Source: Oscillospiraceae bacterium
GTDB taxonomy: Bacteria; Bacillota; Clostridia; Oscillospirales; Ruminococcaceae
Assembly (NCBI GenBank): GCA_020024235.1
Contig: JAHHUA010000042.1
Location: forward strand, 1 to 12,618
Direction: 5' to 3'
DNA length: 12,618 nucleotides
Shown here: one piece after another, positions 1 through 6,905 of the stretch
How positions within the stretch are numbered: the first letter of the stretch is position 1
Layout: each line of letters begins with the position of its first letter
Position numbers and translations under genes: made by a program
The notes under the pieces: generated by a model
What the model saw: the letters and a program-made list of their open reading frames with translations, nothing else
Database searches by the model: none
What the model was told of the DNA's origin: nothing

Positions 1-1
1 T

Positions 2-166
2 ATTAGAGCACTTGGTGCTAAAAGTAATATTTTAAATATAAATATAAAAAATAAGGAAACGGTTAGGTTAACATGTAAAAATAATTTAACAGGTTTCAAG
101 TATTTATTCTCATATTTATATATTTTTAGTAAAAATTTACTTAAGTTAGATTATACTAAGATTTAA
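2..166 (+). other. possible 3' end of an ORF entering from the left edge
   Basis: One frame is open from base 2 to a TAA at 164-166, giving 54 residues that begin IRALGAKSNILNINIKNKET and end LDYTKI. No start lies inside the window. The peptide is rich in Ile, Asn, Lys and Leu, as chance translation of AT-rich DNA would be, but 54 codons without a stop is fairly long at this base composition. I do not recognise a family; a distant likeness to the end of a LAGLIDADG-type endonuclease or a degenerate PTS IIB domain crossed my mind and cannot be supported. It may be a real C-terminus, a remnant, or noise. Confidence 0.2.
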
Positions 167-190
167 TGGTCAAAGTCATTAGTATAATTT
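148..190. repeat. inverted repeat in the leader of the EIIC gene
   Basis: TTATACTAA at 151-159 is matched exactly by its reverse complement TTAGTATAA at 179-187. The pairing extends outward to 148 and 190 with one G-U pair, giving a 12-pair stem over a 19-base interior that can itself form weak pairs. The right arm runs into TTTT (188-191). It could terminate a gene lying to the left, be an operator for the PTS gene, or be a leader structure. Nothing resembling the LicT/SacY antiterminator target was found. Confidence 0.4.
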
Positions 191-330
191 TAAGGGGATA
201 GCTTAAATTAATTTTAACTAAAGATTGAGAATAAATAAAAAGGGGTATGTATATCTTTTATAAAAAGAGGACGGCACTTTCTCAATGTAAAGGATAATCA
301 TATAAATAAATGTATATAGGTGGAACTAAA

Positions 331-1686
331 ATGAAATTTATGGACAAATTAGCGGCTGGCTTAGAAAAATTTCTTATGCCAATAGCTGAAAAGCTAGGTC
401 GCCAAAAGCAATTATGTGCTTTAAGAGATGGATTTATAGCAACATTACCAGTGGCAATGGCAGGAGCCATGGGGTCATTATTTTTAAACGCACTTGTAAG
501 AGACACATCAGTATTTGGTGAAAAATTAAACAAAATTGATGCATACGCACAAAATATCCAACCATTTTTAACAAAATATATAGTACCTATACTTGGTAAC
601 ATGTGGTGGGGAACTATTGCATTAACGTCATTATTTATAGTATTAGCTATCGCTTATTCATTAGGAAGAGCTTACGATGTTGACCCATTTGCAACAGCTT
701 TAGTTTCATTAGGAGCATTTTTAACATTAGTACCAGATTCAACTAATGTTTCAGTAACACCAGAAGGTGCAACAGATGCAATAACAGGTGGTATGTGGGG
801 AGTTATAAACTATAGTTCATTTAACTCAACTGCCATGTTTACAGCAATGCTTGTAGCATTATTAGGAGGGCAATTATTTATTTATCTTACTAAAAAAGGA
901 ATTGTGATTAAAATGCCTGAGCAAGTGCCACCAGCTGTATCAAAAGCATTTGCAGCTGTTATACCAGCAATTGTTGTAATAGGATTAGCAGGATTAGTAC
1001 ATTCATTATCTTTAGCATTTACAGGAATGGACTTTAAGGTATTTATCGAAAAAACAATTCAAGAACCTTTAATGGCACTTGGACAATCACCAATAACTTA
1101 TATAATATTAATTTTATTATCACAATTATTATGGTTCTTTGGATTACATGGATTAAACATGGTAGAACCAGCATTAAATACTTTATATAAACCAGCATTA
1201 TATGATAACATTGATGCTGTAACAGCTGGAGGACAAGCAATTAATACATTAACAAGAAACTTTGTTGACGTATATGCAATGCCAGGAGGATCTGGAGGTA
1301 CTCTAGCACTATTAATAGCTATATTCATATTCTCTAAGAGACAAGAATCAAGAGAACTTGCTAAATTAGCTATAGCACCAGGATGTTTCAATATTAATGA
1401 GCCAGTAATATTTGGTTTACCACTAGTATTAAACCCAATTTACTTTATACCATTTATAATTACACCACCAATCTGTATAGCAATAGCTTATATGGCAACG
1501 GAAGCAGGACTTGTATCTAGAATTTGTGCAGAACTTCCATGGGTTACACCACCAGTGTTCCATGCTGTACTAGCTACAAATGGAGATATAAAAGCAGGTA
1601 TTCTTTCAGCAGCATTATTACTTCTTTCAGTATTAATCTGGACTCCATTCGTTATAGCTGCTAACAGAATAGGAAATGAAGAATAA
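331..1686 (+). CDS. PTS sugar permease, EIIC of the lactose/cellobiose (diacetylchitobiose) type
   Basis: This is the membrane-embedded sugar-translocating subunit of a phosphotransferase system. It carries a beta-glucoside-like sugar (cellobiose, chitobiose or lactose class) across the membrane while a partner EIIB phosphorylates it. The start at 331 is chosen because AGGTGGA at 318-324 sits 6 bases upstream; an in-frame ATG at 310 would add 7 residues but has no site. The 451-residue product is of normal family length and is mostly hydrophobic helices. Family landmarks are the FGLHG motif near residues 270-274 (His about 273) and NINEPVIFGLP near 354-364 (Glu about 357), the substrate-binding region of EIIC. 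There is no EIIA or EIIB domain in the protein and no such gene beside it, so partners must be encoded elsewhere. The gene appears monocistronic. Its codons (TTA, GCA, ACA) are more A/T-ending than in the neighbouring genes. The class is secure; the sugar is not. Confidence 0.93.
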   Translation: MKFMDKLAAGLEKFLMPIAEKLGRQKQLCALRDGFIATLPVAMAGAMGSLFLNALVRDTSVFGEKLNKIDAYAQNIQPFLTKYIVPILGNMWWGTIALTSLFIVLAIAYSLGRAYDVDPFATALVSLGAFLTLVPDSTNVSVTPEGATDAITGGMWGVINYSSFNSTAMFTAMLVALLGGQLFIYLTKKGIVIKMPEQVPPAVSKAFAAVIPAIVVIGLAGLVHSLSLAFTGMDFKVFIEKTIQEPLMALGQSPITYIILILLSQLLWFFGLHGLNMVEPALNTLYKPALYDNIDAVTAGGQAINTLTRNFVDVYAMPGGSGGTLALLIAIFIFSKRQESRELAKLAIAPGCFNINEPVIFGLPLVLNPIYFIPFIITPPICIAIAYMATEAGLVSRICAELPWVTPPVFHAVLATNGDIKAGILSAALLLLSVLIWTPFVIAANRIGNEE

Positions 1687-1711
1687 TTAAAAATTAATTA
1701 TATAAATTTGA

Positions 1712-1740
1712 AAGGGATATAAGTAGAACTTATATCCCTT
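1712..1740 (+). terminator. hairpin terminator after the EIIC gene
   Basis: AAGGGATATAAGT (1712-1724) and ACTTATATCCCTT (1728-1740) form a perfect 13-pair stem with a 3-base loop, 25 bases past the stop. The downstream run is ATATTTT, not a clean T tract, so it may be imperfect on its own. A second hairpin follows about 70 bases on. Confidence 0.7.
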
Positions 1741-1810
1741 ATATTTTGAGTAAAATAATTATATGTAAAAAGAAAGTTATATAAATATATTACATAAATT
1801 ATAATAAAAT

Positions 1811-1849
1811 AAAAATTGGTTCTTTCTTTATCAGAGAGAACCAATTTTT
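1811..1849. terminator. bidirectional terminator between convergent genes
   Basis: AAAAATTGGTTCT (1811-1823) pairs with AGAACCAATTTTT (1837-1849). Pairing continues inward through one G-U pair to a 5-base loop, for 17 pairs in all. A T-rich tail follows on the plus strand (TTTTTTTATTTTATTT). On the minus strand the A-rich left flank also gives a U-rich tail. It therefore fits termination of both the EIIC transcript and the convergent acetyltransferase transcript, whose stop codon is only a few bases to the right. Confidence 0.8.
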
Positions 1850-1854
1850 TTATT

Positions 1855-2403
1855 TTATTTATTATTTTTTTCATAATCTTCTTTAGTTAAAATATATATT
1901 TTATCTTCAAATTTTCTGTTTAAAGCAGCGGAGTTGTAAATACCTGTTTTATAAAAAGTAAAACCGGATTTTTCTATAACTCTTTGGGAACGGAAATTAT
2001 CAGTAAAATGACTGCACCAAACTATATCAAGCTCCATATCTTCAAAACAGTATTGCAAAACTCTTTTTACTGCCTCAGGTATTAATCCGTTGCCCCAGTA
2101 ATCCTTGGAGAGAACATAGCCGATTTCACGCTGTTTTTTACCATCAAATTCAGAAGAAATATTATCTGTTTTATGTATACCCAAGGAGCCTATAACCTTT
2201 CCGCTGTCTTTAAGTTCTAAGGCATAAACATCATCATTTTTTATAAATGAATCCAAAATCTTTTGGGAAGTTTCTTTGTTTTCGTGATGTGGCCAACCAG
2301 CCATTTCTCCCACACCGTCCACACTTGCATACTCAAAAAAATCATCTAAATCAGATTGTTTCCAGTTTCTTAAAATAAGTCTTTCGGTTTCTAATGTTTT
2401 CAA
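1855..2403 (-). CDS. GNAT-family N-acetyltransferase (RimJ/RimL-like)
   Basis: This enzyme transfers an acetyl group from acetyl-CoA to an amine, by analogy an N-terminal amino group of a protein or a small molecule; the acceptor cannot be read from sequence. The 182-residue length suits the RimJ/RimL branch (Acetyltransf_3 type). The opening ETERLILRNWKQSDLDDFF is typical of it. The acetyl-CoA loop is GYVLSKDYWGNGL (about residues 95-107), with the family helix following (PEAVKRVL). NFRSQRVIEKSGF (about 136-148) is the usual late motif. The start codon is TTG (CAA on the plus strand at 2401-2403), chosen because an AAGGAAGGA site lies 6 bases upstream. It has its own promoter and shares a bidirectional terminator with the EIIC gene, so it looks like a free-standing gene. 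Confidence 0.92.
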   Translation of the reverse strand: MKTLETERLILRNWKQSDLDDFFEYASVDGVGEMAGWPHHENKETSQKILDSFIKNDDVYALELKDSGKVIGSLGIHKTDNISSEFDGKKQREIGYVLSKDYWGNGLIPEAVKRVLQYCFEDMELDIVWCSHFTDNFRSQRVIEKSGFTFYKTGIYNSAALNRKFEDKIYILTKEDYEKNNK

Positions 2404-2463
2404 ATTAATCCTTCCTTTCTTAAATAAAATATTGTATTTTACACACTGAGAAAAATTTTTCTA

Positions 2464-2492
2464 ATTATAGCATATAATATTTGTTTATGCAA
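2464..2492 (-). promoter_or_regulatory. promoter of the acetyltransferase gene
   Basis: Read on the minus strand, a perfect TATAAT (plus 2464-2469) is preceded by TGC, giving an extended -10. TTGCAT (plus 2487-2492) lies 17 bases further upstream as a partial -35. Transcription would start near 2457. A perfect 14-base palindrome, AGAAAAATTTTTCT at 2449-2462, covers the predicted start site and could be an operator, though such A/T palindromes arise easily by chance. Confidence 0.65.
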
Positions 2493-2499
2493 TATATTA

Positions 2500-2526
2500 T
2501 AAAAAAACCACCCATCTAAGGGTGGT
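2500..2526 (-). terminator. rho-independent terminator of the dnaX-ybaB-recR operon
   Basis: On the minus strand ACCACCC and GGGTGGT (plus 2507-2513 and 2520-2526) form a 7-pair GC-rich stem with a 6-base loop. A run of seven T residues follows. It lies 7 bases beyond the recR stop codon, an ordinary strong intrinsic terminator. Confidence 0.92.
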
Positions 2527-2533
2527 AAATTTG

Positions 2534-3133
2534 TTATATTTCACTTCTGCCTTCCAAAGCCCTGTATAATGTAACTTCATCTGCATATTCAAGATTTCCG
2601 CCAACAGGTATACCGTAAGCAAGTCTTGTAACTTTTATGCCCATAGGTTTTAAAAGCTTGGAAATATACATAGCTGTGGCTTCGCCTTCAACAGTTGGAT
2701 TGGTTGCCATAATAACTTCTTTGACAGCACCATCTGACATTCTGGAAATCAGTTCCTTTATAGAAAGTTCGTCGGGGCCTATACCATCCATGGGGGAGAT
2801 AAGTCCGTGTAAAACATGATAAAGTCCGTGATATTCCTTTGTCCGTTCAAAAGCAATTAGATCTTTAGGGTCTTCTACCACACATATTGTGGATTTGTCC
2901 CTGTGATCGTCCCCACATACGGAACAGATTTCAGTGTCAGTCAAAGTTTGACAGATACTGCATTTTTTGATTTTGTTATGTGCTTCAATGATAGCATTGG
3001 CAAATTCCAAAGCCTGTTCTTTGGGAAGAGAGAGAACATGGAAAGCCAGTTTTTGAGCGGTTTTTTTGCCTATTCCCGGCAGTCTTTCAAACTGATTTAC
3101 CAGTCTTTCAAGAGGGGCAACACTGTATGCCAT
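2534..3133 (-). CDS. recR: recombination mediator protein RecR
   Basis: RecR forms a DNA-clamping ring and, with RecO (and RecF), loads RecA onto SSB-covered single-stranded DNA during gap and break repair in the cytoplasm. The 199-residue length is standard. An N-terminal helix-hairpin-helix (LPGIGKKTAQKLAFHVL, about 18-34) is followed by a four-cysteine zinc finger (Cys 58, 61, 70 and 73). A Toprim domain comes next, with VVEDPKDL near 85-92 and TNPTVEGEATA near 144-154. The family C-terminus follows (RLAYGIPVGGNLEYADEVTL, about 170-189). The start lies only 3 bases after the ybaB stop and shows no clear ribosome site, so translation is probably coupled to ybaB. It is the last gene before the terminator. 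Nothing is missing. Confidence 0.98.
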   Translation of the reverse strand: MAYSVAPLERLVNQFERLPGIGKKTAQKLAFHVLSLPKEQALEFANAIIEAHNKIKKCSICQTLTDTEICSVCGDDHRDKSTICVVEDPKDLIAFERTKEYHGLYHVLHGLISPMDGIGPDELSIKELISRMSDGAVKEVIMATNPTVEGEATAMYISKLLKPMGIKVTRLAYGIPVGGNLEYADEVTLYRALEGRSEI

Positions 3134-3136
3134 AGC

Positions 3137-3484
3137 TTAGAACAAGCCGGGCAAATTGAGGTTGCCTGTGATTTTTTCCATTTCTGCAAGGTGAAGATCT
3201 TCAACCTTTCTGATAGCTTCATTTACAGCTGCCATAATAAGGTCTTGGAGCATATCAACATCTTCAGGATCTACAACATCAGGCTTAATGGAAATTTTCT
3301 TAAATTCTTTTTTACCGTTTATAACAACTTCAACAGCTCCGCCGCCTACTGTAACGGTATGTTCCAAAGCTTCCAATTCTTCTTGTTTTTGCTGCATATT
3401 TTCCTGCATTTTTTGAGCTTGTTTAATCATGCCCTGCATATTTCCGGCGCCGCCGCCGAAGCCTTGTGGTAATCTTGCTTTCAT
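3137..3484 (-). CDS. ybaB: YbaB/EbfC family nucleoid-associated protein
   Basis: Members of this family are small dimeric DNA-binding proteins, associated with the nucleoid in several bacteria, and almost always encoded between dnaX and recR. The 115-residue product has the usual plan. A Gly/Met-rich N-terminus (GFGGGAGNMQGMIKQAQKMQ) leads into a long helix with many Gln and Glu (about 15-44). A small beta sheet follows (TVTVGGGAVEVVINGKKEF). The family segment ISIKPDVVDPEDVDMLQDLI then leads into a C-terminal helix. GGAGGT (plus 3493-3498) lies 8 bases before the ATG. The Bacillus name is yaaK. The family is certain; the cellular role in this group is less well settled. Confidence 0.96.
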   Translation of the reverse strand: MKARLPQGFGGGAGNMQGMIKQAQKMQENMQQKQEELEALEHTVTVGGGAVEVVINGKKEFKKISIKPDVVDPEDVDMLQDLIMAAVNEAIRKVEDLHLAEMEKITGNLNLPGLF

Positions 3485-3506
3485 TTGGTTTTACCTCCGT
3501 TTAATG

Positions 3507-3524
3507 TGAGCTAAAATGAGCTCA
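3507..3524 (-). other. small intercistronic hairpin between dnaX and ybaB
   Basis: TGAGCT (3507-3512) and AGCTCA (3519-3524) form a 6-pair stem with a 6-base loop in the 59-base gap between the two genes, just upstream of the ybaB ribosome site. No U run follows on the minus strand, so it is not a terminator. It may affect message processing or stability, or be incidental. Confidence 0.35.
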
Positions 3525-3543
3525 ATATAATCATATTTATTTA

Positions 3544-5100
3544 TTAATTAAGCTCTAATCCGTACATTGACGGGTCAAGCTTGTTTATAAAATCATCAAG
3601 TGGATCAGTTTTTTCTGTTATGTTGTAGTCATCATTGTTAAAGGGTCCAAGTTTGTAATTTTTGCCTGTAACCTGTTCAGCAGCTTCTCTAAGGGTTTTT
3701 CTGGAAATTTCATTTTTTCGTACAAGTGTCAAAAATAAATCGTTTTTACATTCTATAAGCAGAATATTTCCGCAGGTATATGCCTTAGAACCATCCAAAG
3801 AACCATGGAGTGGCGGATTGGTTTTTTCCAAAACTGCCATTATTTCCTGCCATTGTTTTAATGGAACAGCATCTTTTTTGATTTTTTCATCTACCTTTAC
3901 AACAGTGGTAGTGTCTTTGGTTTCCTTTTTGGGAACAATAGCAATTCCATCAGTTAAAAGCTGTTCCACTTTTTTTTCAAGGGACTCAATTCGCTTTTGT
4001 AAAATTTCGTTTGATTCAAAAGAAGTTGCAGTGGAAAGTTTTATTACAGCCATTTCCAAACAAAGACCTTTGTTTGGGGAGCCTGTCATAGAAGAAAGTG
4101 CTGTTTGCAGTTCTTTTAAAATATTTAAAACACTATTCATGGAAAATTTTTCGGATTGTTCCTTAATCTTTTCAGCAGAAAAACCGCTTACAAAAAAATC
4201 GTCCTGTTTGCCTGAGGCTTTAAACAGCATAAGCTGTCTGAAATGTTCAATTAATTGCTGGCAGATTCTCTGTGGGTCTGAGGTGCCGCTGTAAGCCCGG
4301 TCTAAATCCGAAAGCAGAGAAGGAAAATCTTTTTGAGCTAAATGCTCTGCCATGGTGCAAATTGATTCATTTTGTGCAAGTCCCGCTGTGGAAGAAACTA
4401 TTTCTTCGGTTATATTGCTGTTTTTTGATGAACATACATCCAAAAGGGAAACAGCATCTCTCATACCGCCCTTGGCAAGTCTTGCAATAAGCAAAGCAGC
4501 CTTACGGTTAAGCAGGAAATTTTCTTTTTCCGCAATATAACTTAATCTGTCGGCAATATTCTCCGGTGTAAAACGCTTAAACTCAAAGGTTTGACAGCGG
4601 GAAAGTATGGTAGCCGGGATTTTATGAGCCTCAGTGGTTGCCATTATAAAAATGACATGTTCCGGGGGTTCTTCCATAATTTTAAGTAAGGCATTAAAAG
4701 CACTTACACTGAGCATATGGGCTTCATCAATGATGTAAACTCTGTATTTGCAGGCAGATGGAGCATAAACTGCTTCCTGACGCAAAAGACGCACATCTTC
4801 AACACTGTTGTTGCTGGCAGCGTCCATTTCCACAACATCAAACTGAGAGCCGTCTTCAATGGCACGGCAAATTTCACATTGGCCGCAGGGATTTCCCTCA
4901 ACAGGGTTTAAGCAGTTTACAGCTTTTGCTAAAATTTTGGAACAGGTGGTTTTTCCCGTTCCGCGGGAACCTGTAAAAAGATAAGCATGAGCAACCTTGT
5001 TTTCTTTTATTTCATTGAGAAGAACAGATGTTATGTGTTCCTGTCCTACAACATCCGTAAAAGTTTTTGGACGGTATTTTCGGTATAAAACCTGTTTCAT
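3544..5100 (-). CDS. dnaX: DNA polymerase III clamp-loader subunit gamma/tau
   Basis: DnaX is the ATPase of the clamp loader that places the sliding clamp on primed DNA during replication. The 518-residue product begins LYRKYRPKTFTDVVGQEHI, as the family does. Walker A is GSRGTGKT (44-51). Zinc ligands are Cys 63, 72, 75 and 78. Walker B is VYIIDEAH (121-128), sensor 1 is ATTEAHK (154-160), and the arginine finger is in the SRC motif (about 167-169). Lid and collar domains follow to about residue 360. The rest is a charged linker and a tau-like C-terminal domain of ordinary Firmicute size. AAGGAG (plus 5108-5113) lies 7 bases before the ATG. The SRP RNA lies directly upstream, an arrangement shared with Bacillus. 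I saw no canonical A-AAA-AAG frameshift signal in the proper frame, so production of a short gamma form cannot be inferred. Confidence 0.98.
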   Translation of the reverse strand: MKQVLYRKYRPKTFTDVVGQEHITSVLLNEIKENKVAHAYLFTGSRGTGKTTCSKILAKAVNCLNPVEGNPCGQCEICRAIEDGSQFDVVEMDAASNNSVEDVRLLRQEAVYAPSACKYRVYIIDEAHMLSVSAFNALLKIMEEPPEHVIFIMATTEAHKIPATILSRCQTFEFKRFTPENIADRLSYIAEKENFLLNRKAALLIARLAKGGMRDAVSLLDVCSSKNSNITEEIVSSTAGLAQNESICTMAEHLAQKDFPSLLSDLDRAYSGTSDPQRICQQLIEHFRQLMLFKASGKQDDFFVSGFSAEKIKEQSEKFSMNSVLNILKELQTALSSMTGSPNKGLCLEMAVIKLSTATSFESNEILQKRIESLEKKVEQLLTDGIAIVPKKETKDTTTVVKVDEKIKKDAVPLKQWQEIMAVLEKTNPPLHGSLDGSKAYTCGNILLIECKNDLFLTLVRKNEISRKTLREAAEQVTGKNYKLGPFNNDDYNITEKTDPLDDFINKLDPSMYGLELN

Positions 5101-5129
5101 CGGAACACTCCTTCTGCAAAATAAAATAA

Positions 5130-5308
5130 TAGGGCAGGGATCACATATGTGATGCTGTACACTCGGTCATGCAGATATACAGGCTGACCTGCGGCACACA
5201 AGCAATCTCACTTAATGCTGCTCGGTTCCCCGCCTGACATGGTTCGTGAGGTGCTGTCGCACAGGACCCGCATATCTGCATGAGCGAATATACACGCCCC
5301 TGCCTTAA
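5130..5308 (-). ncRNA. ffs: signal recognition particle RNA (4.5S/scRNA type)
   Basis: This RNA binds Ffh and targets ribosomes making membrane proteins to FtsY. On the minus strand the conserved helix 8 is plain: GTCAGG, then CGG, a GGAA tetraloop, CCG and AGCAGC (plus 5217-5238). The Gram-positive words ACGAACCATGTCAGG before it and AGCAGCATTAAGTGA after it match the Bacillus RNA closely. Distal arms pair as TCATGCAGATAT with ATATCTGCATGA. The ends close as GGCAGGG (plus 5298-5304) with CCCTGCC (plus 5133-5139). The span, about 175 to 180 bases, is between the usual small (about 100) and large (about 270) bacterial forms. A perfect palindrome at 5140-5153 would add a side hairpin near the 3' end. 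The exact ends are inferred from pairing. It lies just upstream of dnaX. Confidence 0.92.
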
Positions 5309-5334
5309 TGCCTGTTTATTATCACGGCTTTTTA

Positions 5335-5363
5335 ATAATACAATATTTTTTCAAAAAAATCAA
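5335..5363 (-). promoter_or_regulatory. promoter of the SRP RNA (and probably dnaX operon)
   Basis: On the minus strand TTGATT (plus 5358-5363) and TATTAT (plus 5335-5340) are separated by exactly 17 bases. Predicted initiation is near 5328, where a small hairpin (plus 5310-5328) would begin the transcript about 20 bases before the mature SRP RNA. I saw no convincing terminator between the RNA and dnaX, although the closing SRP stem is followed by a U-rich stretch, so read-through into dnaX is plausible. Confidence 0.6.
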
Positions 5364-5398
5364 TATGTTTTACCATGTTTTTGTCATATAACTATATT

Positions 5399-5504
5399 TT
5401 GCACAAAAAAATCACTGGTATATTATAGATTTTAGATAATCAAACCTCAATATTTAAATAAGAAATAAAAAATACTGTACTTTTTGCTGTAAAAGTTATA
5501 TAAT
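5399..5504 (+). promoter_or_regulatory. candidate promoter(s) for the lipoprotein-led operon
   Basis: Two candidates lie in the 240-base AT-rich gap. TTGCAC (5399-5404) stands 16 bases before TATTAT (5421-5426), and an overlapping TGGTATATT (5416-5424) looks like an extended -10. Nearer the gene, a perfect TATAAT occurs at 5499-5504, with only a poor -35 around 5476-5481. Either could start the seven-gene transcript. The rest of the gap (5311-5547) shows no gene. Confidence 0.4.
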
Positions 5505-5547
5505 ATTTTATATCCAAAATCAGTGGGAAAACTCGGGAGGCAGAAAT

Positions 5548-6888
5548 TTGAAAAAGATAAAAATTATAATTCTTACAATGGCTATTCTGCTTTTAAGCGG
5601 GTGCAGTTCATTTTCGATAAATGTGGAGGATTTGATTGAACCGCCTATTTTGTCAAAGGAACAGGCGGAAATTACCGAGGAGCTTAAAAAAATTTTAAAT
5701 ACCAGTGAACTAAAGCTCAAATATCCAAAATACGGTGAAATACATTCTCCCATTATTTTTGAAAATTTAGATGATGATGAAGAAAAAGAAGTAATAGTGT
5801 TTTATGAGGATACTTTGGATAACAGAGGCAGTACAAGGATAAATATTATGGATAAAACAGAGGGTAAATGGGAATCCATTTATGATGTTCCGGGAGAAAG
5901 CGAAACCATAGAATTTGTATCCCTTGCCAATATAACCGACAAAATAAAAAAAGATTTAGTTGTAGGGTGGGGCACATCTGAAAAAAGACAAAAATATCTG
6001 TTAAATGTTTACAGCTATCGTGATTACACCCTTAAAAATCTGTTGTCCGAAAGATATGATTCGGCAATGGTAATTCCGTCAACCGACAATAAAACCATGA
6101 GCCAAATTGTTTTGCTTAATTATACATCTAAAACCACTGCAAAACTCATAACTCCTGTTTCCAAAAACAGGCTGGGTGTTGTGGGTATGGCAAAACTTAA
6201 TTCCGATGTACAAAGTCTTTTAAATATTACAAGCTATTCTGATAATGGGGGCTATATATTTTTAGATTTTAAACAAAAAGATGGCACAGTTTCCACAGAA
6301 GTATTAAAATACACCGAAAATGATATTGTAAATTTAATGTCTGAAGACGGTAAAGTCAATAATTTCTTTTATGAAGCCATAAGAAAAGAAGAAATATTTT
6401 GCCAGGATGTAAATAACGACGGAATGCCTGATATTCCCGTACAGCGTCTTCTTCCCGGATACGGCGAAAATGATATAGATGAAGAAGTAACAGAAGAAAA
6501 AGAGGAACTGTATCTTACGGAATTTTATTCAATAAATAAAGATGAGGCTGTGAAAGTACAAACCTCGGTAATAAATTTATCACAGGGATATAAAATCATT
6601 TTTCCGGATAAATGGCAAAAAGATAAAGTTTCAGTAAAAAAACAGCCTGACAGGGAAGAATTTGATTTTGTGAAATACAATGAAAATTATGATGGCAGCA
6701 AAGAAGTGCTTTTAAAAATACATCTTTATGCTAAAGATGATTACAAAGATGTATTTGAATTGCAGCAATTTAAATTGATAGCCGAGAAAGGAAATTTTGA
6801 ATATTACGCTTATATTCCCAATAATGTGGATGCTGAACTTAAAATAACATTCGACGAATTGGAAAAAATGTTTAAGCTTTTAAAATAA
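5548..6888 (+). CDS. acidic surface lipoprotein with repeat-like Asp-rich motifs
   Basis: The predicted product is a 446-residue lipoprotein anchored on the outer face of the membrane. Residues 1-19 are a basic, hydrophobic signal ending in the lipobox LLSGC, with Cys 19 as the lipidated residue. The mature part is hydrophilic and strand-rich. FENLDDDEEKEVIVF (71-85) and QDVNNDGMPDIPV (286-298) resemble the calcium-loop motifs of FG-GAP/VCBS beta-propeller repeats. I cannot name a family. The start is TTG, with GGGAGG (5535-5540) 7 bases upstream. It is followed after 17 bases by a response regulator and its kinase. Inference: it may sense or modulate a signal for that pair, or be a target of it. 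Its role is unknown. Confidence 0.85.
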   Translation: MKKIKIIILTMAILLLSGCSSFSINVEDLIEPPILSKEQAEITEELKKILNTSELKLKYPKYGEIHSPIIFENLDDDEEKEVIVFYEDTLDNRGSTRINIMDKTEGKWESIYDVPGESETIEFVSLANITDKIKKDLVVGWGTSEKRQKYLLNVYSYRDYTLKNLLSERYDSAMVIPSTDNKTMSQIVLLNYTSKTTAKLITPVSKNRLGVVGMAKLNSDVQSLLNITSYSDNGGYIFLDFKQKDGTVSTEVLKYTENDIVNLMSEDGKVNNFFYEAIRKEEIFCQDVNNDGMPDIPVQRLLPGYGENDIDEEVTEEKEELYLTEFYSINKDEAVKVQTSVINLSQGYKIIFPDKWQKDKVSVKKQPDREEFDFVKYNENYDGSKEVLLKIHLYAKDDYKDVFELQQFKLIAEKGNFEYYAYIPNNVDAELKITFDELEKMFKLLK

Positions 6889-6905
6889 TTACAGGAGGTA
6901 AGAAT

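Larger units (their letters stand above)
1..330. other. AT-rich non-coding leader upstream of the EIIC gene
   Basis: Apart from the possible ORF tail and the inverted repeat listed separately, this stretch holds no recognisable gene. An 8-base inverted pair, ATTGAGAA at 224-231 and TTCTCAAT at 279-286, could form a long-range stem in a leader transcript. Promoter-like words occur (TATAAT at 183-188, TTGAGA at 225-230, TATAAA at 259-264), but none pairs with a good partner at 16 to 18 bases, so the promoter cannot be placed. Confidence 0.5.

Noticed and set aside
1..309. Riboswitch or LicT-type antiterminator in the EIIC leader
   Set aside because: No known riboswitch core or RAT-like sequence could be recognised; only simple inverted repeats are present.
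2903..3472. 189-residue plus-strand open frame opposite recR and ybaB
   Set aside because: It lies wholly over two well-identified minus-strand genes, has no ribosome site and shows Phe/Ser-rich antisense composition.
3860..3900. A-rich run in the dnaX coding strand as a programmed frameshift site for a gamma form
   Set aside because: The runs read GAA AAA ATC and ATC AAA AAA GAT; neither gives the A-AAA-AAG heptamer in the right frame, and no strong stimulatory hairpin follows.
3662..4294. 210-residue plus-strand open frame opposite dnaX
   Set aside because: It is antisense to the highly conserved dnaX gene, with no recognisable domain and no ribosome site.
5121..5310. Short inverted repeats near dnaX considered as a mobile element end or a CRISPR fragment
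   Set aside because: They are the paired arms of the SRP RNA, shown by helix 8 with its GGAA tetraloop and the conserved AGCAGCATTAAGTGA.
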